A stretch of 64,000 nt of DNA, taken from contig NZ_JBQHUF010000012.1 in NCBI RefSeq assembly GCF_052065355.1, forward strand, positions 1 through 64,000. Reading direction: 5' to 3'. Under the pieces are notes generated by a model. It saw only the letters and a program-made list of their open reading frames with translations. It was not told where the DNA came from and did not search any database. Positions within the stretch are counted from its first letter, which is position 1. The number at the start of each line of letters is the position of its first letter. Both the position numbers and the translations under genes were made by a program. The stretch comes from Flavonifractor sp052065355. Lineage in GTDB: Bacteria > Bacillota > Clostridia > Oscillospirales > Oscillospiraceae. Below, piece by piece: positions 60,796 through 64,000 of this stretch.

Positions 60796-61023
60796 TTACA
60801 CCTCATCCAGGCGCTGGATCATCTCCCACAGGGCCTGGGCGGAGTTGAAGTTCTCGGGCACGATCTCCTCGGCGGGCACTGCCACGTCAAAGGCGTCGTT
60901 GATCTCCGCCACCAGGGAGACGATGTCGATGGAGTCCAGGATCTTGTCGTCGATGAGGGTGGTGCAGTGCTCAAAGTCCACGTCGGGGTGGAGTTCCTTC
61001 AGAATGTCCAGCAGTTCTTCCAT
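60796..61023 (-). CDS. Acyl-carrier-like protein (DltC-like)
   Basis: 75 residues. The phosphopantetheine serine is Ser31 in DDKILDSIDIVSLVAEI, followed by the usual helices. It would carry the activated amino acid or acyl group from the ligase to the MBOAT protein. The gene lies between the ligase and MBOAT genes, whereas the classic order is A-B-C-D. Confidence 0.93.
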   Translation of the reverse strand: MEELLDILKELHPDVDFEHCTTLIDDKILDSIDIVSLVAEINDAFDVAVPAEEIVPENFNSAQALWEMIQRLDEV

Positions 61024-61050
61024 GATACAAATCTCCTTTATCTCTTCTTA

Positions 61051-62550
61051 TTATTTCGCGGCCAAAGCCTTTCGGTCAACCTTGCCGTTGGGGGTCAGGG
61101 GCATCCGCTCCAGCCGCTCCATACGGTTGGGCAGCATGTACCGGGGCAGCTTTTCCTTCAGGAAGGCAGAGAGATCGCCGCTCTCGGCGCCGCCGGTATA
61201 GTAGAGGTGGATCTTGTCCTTTTCCTTGTCGTAAGTGGCGCAGGCCTGTGCCACCTCCGGATGCATGGCGGCCACCACCTCGATCTCCTGGAGCTCAATG
61301 CGGTGTCCCATGTGCTTGATCTGGAAATCCTTCCGGGAGACAAAGACCAGCTCGCCACGCTCATTGTATTTGCCCAGGTCGCCGGTGCGGTAGATCAGCT
61401 CGGGATAGGCGTCGTTCAGAGGGTTCTGCACAAAGCACTCCGCCGTCTTTTCCGGCATCCGGTAGTAACCCATGGTGAGGCAGGTGCCCTTGATGCAGAT
61501 CTCACCCAGCTCCCCGGGTGCGGCTTCCTTGTTGTCCTCGGTGAGGAGCAGGATACCGGTGTTGGGGAAGGGCCGGCCGATGGGGATGACCTCGTCGGCC
61601 TCGAAGTCACGATCCACATGGTAGAAGCAGCTCATGCCGGTGGCCTCGGTGGGGCCGTACAGGTTGGTGAATTTGGCGTTGGGCAGGGCCTTCCGCCACA
61701 GCTGGAACTGCCGGATGGGGAAGACCTCGCTGCCGAAGGCGATGGTGTGGAGGTATTCCGGCACCTGCTTCTCCAGCACCCGGAAGCCGGAGATCATGGT
61801 GAGGGCGGACACCACCCAGCACACGGTGTTGATCTTGTGCTCGTTCAGGTAATCCACCAGCTTGATGGGGAACATGAACAGGCTCTTGGGGATCAGGTAG
61901 GTGGTGGCGCCGAACTTCAGGGTGGGGTAGAGCTCCTTCAGGCAGGCGTCAAAATACAGGGGGGTCTGATTTCCAAACACCGTCTCCTCCGAGAAGCCCA
62001 GGGTGGCGGAGAGCTGCTCGATGTAGTCGATCACCGACCGGTGGCAGGCCACCACGCCCTTGGGCACGCCGGTGGAGCCGGAAGTGAACACGATGTACAG
62101 CGGGTCGGTGTCCAGCTGGGCCGCCCGGATGGCGGAGAGCACGCCGTCGTCCGGCTCCGTCTCCGCCGCCGCTTCATAATTGCACAGGATACCCTGATAG
62201 CCCATGGCCTCCACCTGGCTACGGGTCTTATCGTCGCAGAACACCGCCCGGGGCTTCAGGGTCTGGAAGATGAGCTCCACCCGGTAGGCGGGCATCTCCT
62301 CGTCAATGGGCACATAGAAGCATCCGGAATAGACCACGCCAAAGAAAGCGGCGATGGAGTGGGGATGCTTTTCCATAAAGACTACCACAGGCTCGTGGCT
62401 CAGGCCCTGGCCGGCCAGCCAGGTGCCGATGCCTCTGGCCGAGCGGGACAGCTGGCCGAAGGTGAGACTGTCGGTGCCGTTGCTGAATGCCACCTTGTCC
62501 GGCAGGCGGGGTGCGGTGGCCTCCAGATATTCCAAAACGTTACGCTGCAC
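61051..62550 (-). CDS. AMP-dependent ligase (DltA-like)
   Basis: 499 residues. The adenylation signature is at about 153-165 (IVFTSGSTGVPKG); LYGPTEATGMSCFY, YRTGDLG and the C-terminal LPRYMLPNRMERLERMPLTP with a catalytic Lys in GKVDRKAL follow. It would activate D-alanine, or another amino acid, and load it on the carrier. Overlap with the previous gene is 11 bp. Confidence 0.93.
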   Translation of the reverse strand: MQRNVLEYLEATAPRLPDKVAFSNGTDSLTFGQLSRSARGIGTWLAGQGLSHEPVVVFMEKHPHSIAAFFGVVYSGCFYVPIDEEMPAYRVELIFQTLKPRAVFCDDKTRSQVEAMGYQGILCNYEAAAETEPDDGVLSAIRAAQLDTDPLYIVFTSGSTGVPKGVVACHRSVIDYIEQLSATLGFSEETVFGNQTPLYFDACLKELYPTLKFGATTYLIPKSLFMFPIKLVDYLNEHKINTVCWVVSALTMISGFRVLEKQVPEYLHTIAFGSEVFPIRQFQLWRKALPNAKFTNLYGPTEATGMSCFYHVDRDFEADEVIPIGRPFPNTGILLLTEDNKEAAPGELGEICIKGTCLTMGYYRMPEKTAECFVQNPLNDAYPELIYRTGDLGKYNERGELVFVSRKDFQIKHMGHRIELQEIEVVAAMHPEVAQACATYDKEKDKIHLYYTGGAESGDLSAFLKEKLPRYMLPNRMERLERMPLTPNGKVDRKALAAK

Positions 62551-63826
62551 TTGGGGATCCCTCCGGATTTTCCGGCGTCATGGCCGGTGTCTCAACAGTG
62601 CCGGTCTCCGCCGGCGTGGTAGGTGTGGGTGCTGCGCTGGGGGTAGCCTCCGGCCCGGCAGAGGCCGAAGGGACGGGGGTGGCGCTGGTCGCCGGGCTCT
62701 CCGTCACCACAGGAGTTTCGGTGACCACAGGAGAGGGGGTAGGTGTGACCACCGGTGTGGGGGTCACAGTGGGGGTAGGCGCCGGAGTGGGAGTCACGGT
62801 AGGCGTAGGAACAGGAGTAGGAGTAGGCGCAGTCGTCGGCTTGGGCGTGGGTGTCACCGGCGGCGTGCCCTGGACCACCTCCACAGGGCAGGCGTCGTAA
62901 TCATATACGTAGTAGTTCTTGCGGATGCTGCTGCACTGTTTGGTATAGGCCTTCACCTGCTCCTCTGTCAGCAGGAAGGAGTACAGGGGGTAGCTGTTGG
63001 GATGAGGGCAGGCGTCAAAGTGGTAGTAGCCGCTTCCCACGTCCACCAGCTGCCAGTAGTGGCGGGAGTTGCCGCCAACACGGGTCAGATCCACGTTGGG
63101 GATGCCCGCGCGGGTGAGCAGAGCCTTGGAGCAGGCGAAGTAGTTGTAGCAGTCGCCGCTGCCCCGGGTGAAGCCCACATAGGCACCTACCAGCCAGCTG
63201 GACTTGTCGGAGGTACCCACATACTTGATGTGGTTATGTACGTAGTTGTAGATAGCCAGGGCCTTTTCCCGCTGGCTCATGCCGGAGGTGGTGATTTCGG
63301 CCAGGATCTCGTCAGCCAGCTCGTTGACGCGCTCCAGCGTGATCTCCTCGCCGCCGGCCTCCACTACGTCCTCGGTCTCTCCACCGTCCTCGTCCTCCAC
63401 GGTGACAGTCTCCACCACGGTGACCTTTACGGTGACCTCGGTCCGGTTGCCGGCGGAATCCTCCGCCCAGTACACCGCCTGGTACTCACCGGGCTCGGAC
63501 AGGTTGACGCCGCTGGAATCCACCTGGAGCTGGACAGTTTCATCCACATCGTCGGTGACAGTAACTCCAGTGCGGTAGCTCAGGCTTTCGCCTACTGCCA
63601 CGGTCAGATCTTTTGTGCCGATAATCTCCGGCGGCTGGGTATCCTCCACAGCTGCGGGCGAGTCAGAAGCCGGAGGGGTATTTCCCGGCGCTGAGCCGCG
63701 GGTCAGCAGGACAGCCAGCAGGATCACCACCACCACGGCGCACAGGGCGATGCCCAGCCACAGCACGGGCGGCTGACGACGTCGGTGGGACTGGCTGTCG
63801 GAACTCTTTCTCTTCTCTTCGACCAT
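62540..63826 (-). CDS. Transglutaminase-like membrane protein with Thr/Pro-rich tail
   Basis: 428 residues from ATG at 63826 after AAAGGATG. A cytoplasmic tail, one membrane helix (about 21-43), a beta-sandwich domain (about 65-140, PPEIIGTKDLTVAVG), a transglutaminase-like core with Cys226 (GSGDCYNYF), His256 (NSRHYW) and Asp271 (HFDACP), then a ~100-residue Thr/Pro/Val-rich tail. The complete Cys-His-Asp triad suggests cross-linking or amide hydrolysis on the wall side. It heads the dlt-like operon, an unusual partner. Confidence 0.88.
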   Translation of the reverse strand: MVEEKRKSSDSQSHRRRQPPVLWLGIALCAVVVVILLAVLLTRGSAPGNTPPASDSPAAVEDTQPPEIIGTKDLTVAVGESLSYRTGVTVTDDVDETVQLQVDSSGVNLSEPGEYQAVYWAEDSAGNRTEVTVKVTVVETVTVEDEDGGETEDVVEAGGEEITLERVNELADEILAEITTSGMSQREKALAIYNYVHNHIKYVGTSDKSSWLVGAYVGFTRGSGDCYNYFACSKALLTRAGIPNVDLTRVGGNSRHYWQLVDVGSGYYHFDACPHPNSYPLYSFLLTEEQVKAYTKQCSSIRKNYYVYDYDACPVEVVQGTPPVTPTPKPTTAPTPTPVPTPTVTPTPAPTPTVTPTPVVTPTPSPVVTETPVVTESPATSATPVPSASAGPEATPSAAPTPTTPAETGTVETPAMTPENPEGSPSAA

Positions 63827-63898
63827 AAATTCGCATCCTTTTTTCTGTGATCTGTCCGGCGTATAGCGGTCGCCGGCGCAAAAAAGGCATAGCAAAAC

Positions 63899-63918
63899 AG
63901 GCAGAGTCGCCTCTGCCT
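63899..63918 (-). promoter_or_regulatory. 5' hairpin of the dlt-like operon
   Basis: AGGCAGAG and CTCTGCCT form an 8-bp stem at the start of the transcript, followed on the minus strand by GTTTTGC. It may protect the 5' end or attenuate. Confidence 0.4.
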
Positions 63919-63923
63919 TGCTC

Positions 63924-63953
63924 AGTATAGCGCGCCCCTTCCGGGGCTGTCAA
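63924..63953 (-). promoter_or_regulatory. Promoter of the dlt-like operon
   Basis: Minus-strand TTGACA (63953-63948) and TATACT (63929-63924) with an 18-nt spacer, about 100 nt before the first gene. Confidence 0.8.
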
Positions 63954-64000
63954 CCCCCTAATCCCCCTGCATTCCCCACGATACGGCAGAATTCCGCTTT

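Noticed and set aside
59788..62622. A 944-codon open frame opposite the dlt-like genes
   Set aside because: Same cause; the translated sequence is rich in His, Gln, Gly and Val with no motif, while the opposite strand encodes MBOAT, carrier and ligase.

Overview
The window reads as one chromosome segment of a high-GC member of the Clostridia, most like the Oscillospirales of the gut (Flavonifractor/Pseudoflavonifractor type). This is inferred from strong GGAGG ribosome binding sites, a T-box leader, RNase J, biotin-type pyruvate carboxylase, PadR/HAAS gene pairs and GC-rich codon use. No rRNA or other taxonomic marker is present, so the genus is a guess.

Layout. (1) 1-5160 is an AT-richer accessory island. 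It holds three membrane-anchored zinc-ribbon proteins in one operon, a small serine recombinase beside a perfect 17-bp inverted repeat that encloses a promoter (a probable invertible promoter), a small partner protein and an XRE regulator. (2) 5256-9731 holds host genes: an NlpC/P60 peptidase, a WYL regulator, a secreted GH5 glycosidase, an ArsC-like protein and a DUF1653 protein. A 176-bp hairpin-rich element with 10-bp direct repeats follows, then RNase J with a long leader. (3) 12023-24766 is a compact set of contractile-phage genes in PBSX (xkd) order: terminase, portal, protease, capsid, connectors, sheath, tube, frameshifted chaperone, LysM protein, hub and baseplate. I see no integrase, replication, lysis, tail-fibre or normal-sized tape-measure gene. 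Host-like composition and terminators on both sides suggest a domesticated particle. (4) 24801-35938 holds an SLH protein, a PadR regulator with two duplicated pairs of membrane genes, a 2-hydroxyacid dehydrogenase, pyruvate carboxylase and RecG. (5) 35995-40596 holds a DacA-type carboxypeptidase, a ComEA-like protein, a two-component system and a GerMN lipoprotein, followed by a patch of decayed genes. (6) 42158-48603 holds a MetY-type sulfhydrylase, a YbaK-type editing protein and a TPP-riboswitch-controlled thiamine operon (thiW, thiM, thiE, thiD, thiC). (7) 48945-49411 holds five tRNA genes. (8) 49542-52721 is an ABC importer under a T-box whose apparent specifier codon is TGG, which points to tryptophan. 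(9) 52718-63826 holds a DMT transporter, a 3-methyladenine glycosylase, a HAD phosphatase, a PcrA helicase, and a six-gene operon in which a transglutaminase-like membrane protein precedes DltA-, DltC-, DltB- and DltD-like proteins and a lipoprotein.

The strongest candidates for something new are the domesticated xkd particle without a recognisable tape measure (with a clear -1 frameshift signal in its chaperone gene), the invertible promoter next to the serine recombinase, and the transglutaminase-dlt operon. All family names come from reading motifs by eye; no database search was possible.
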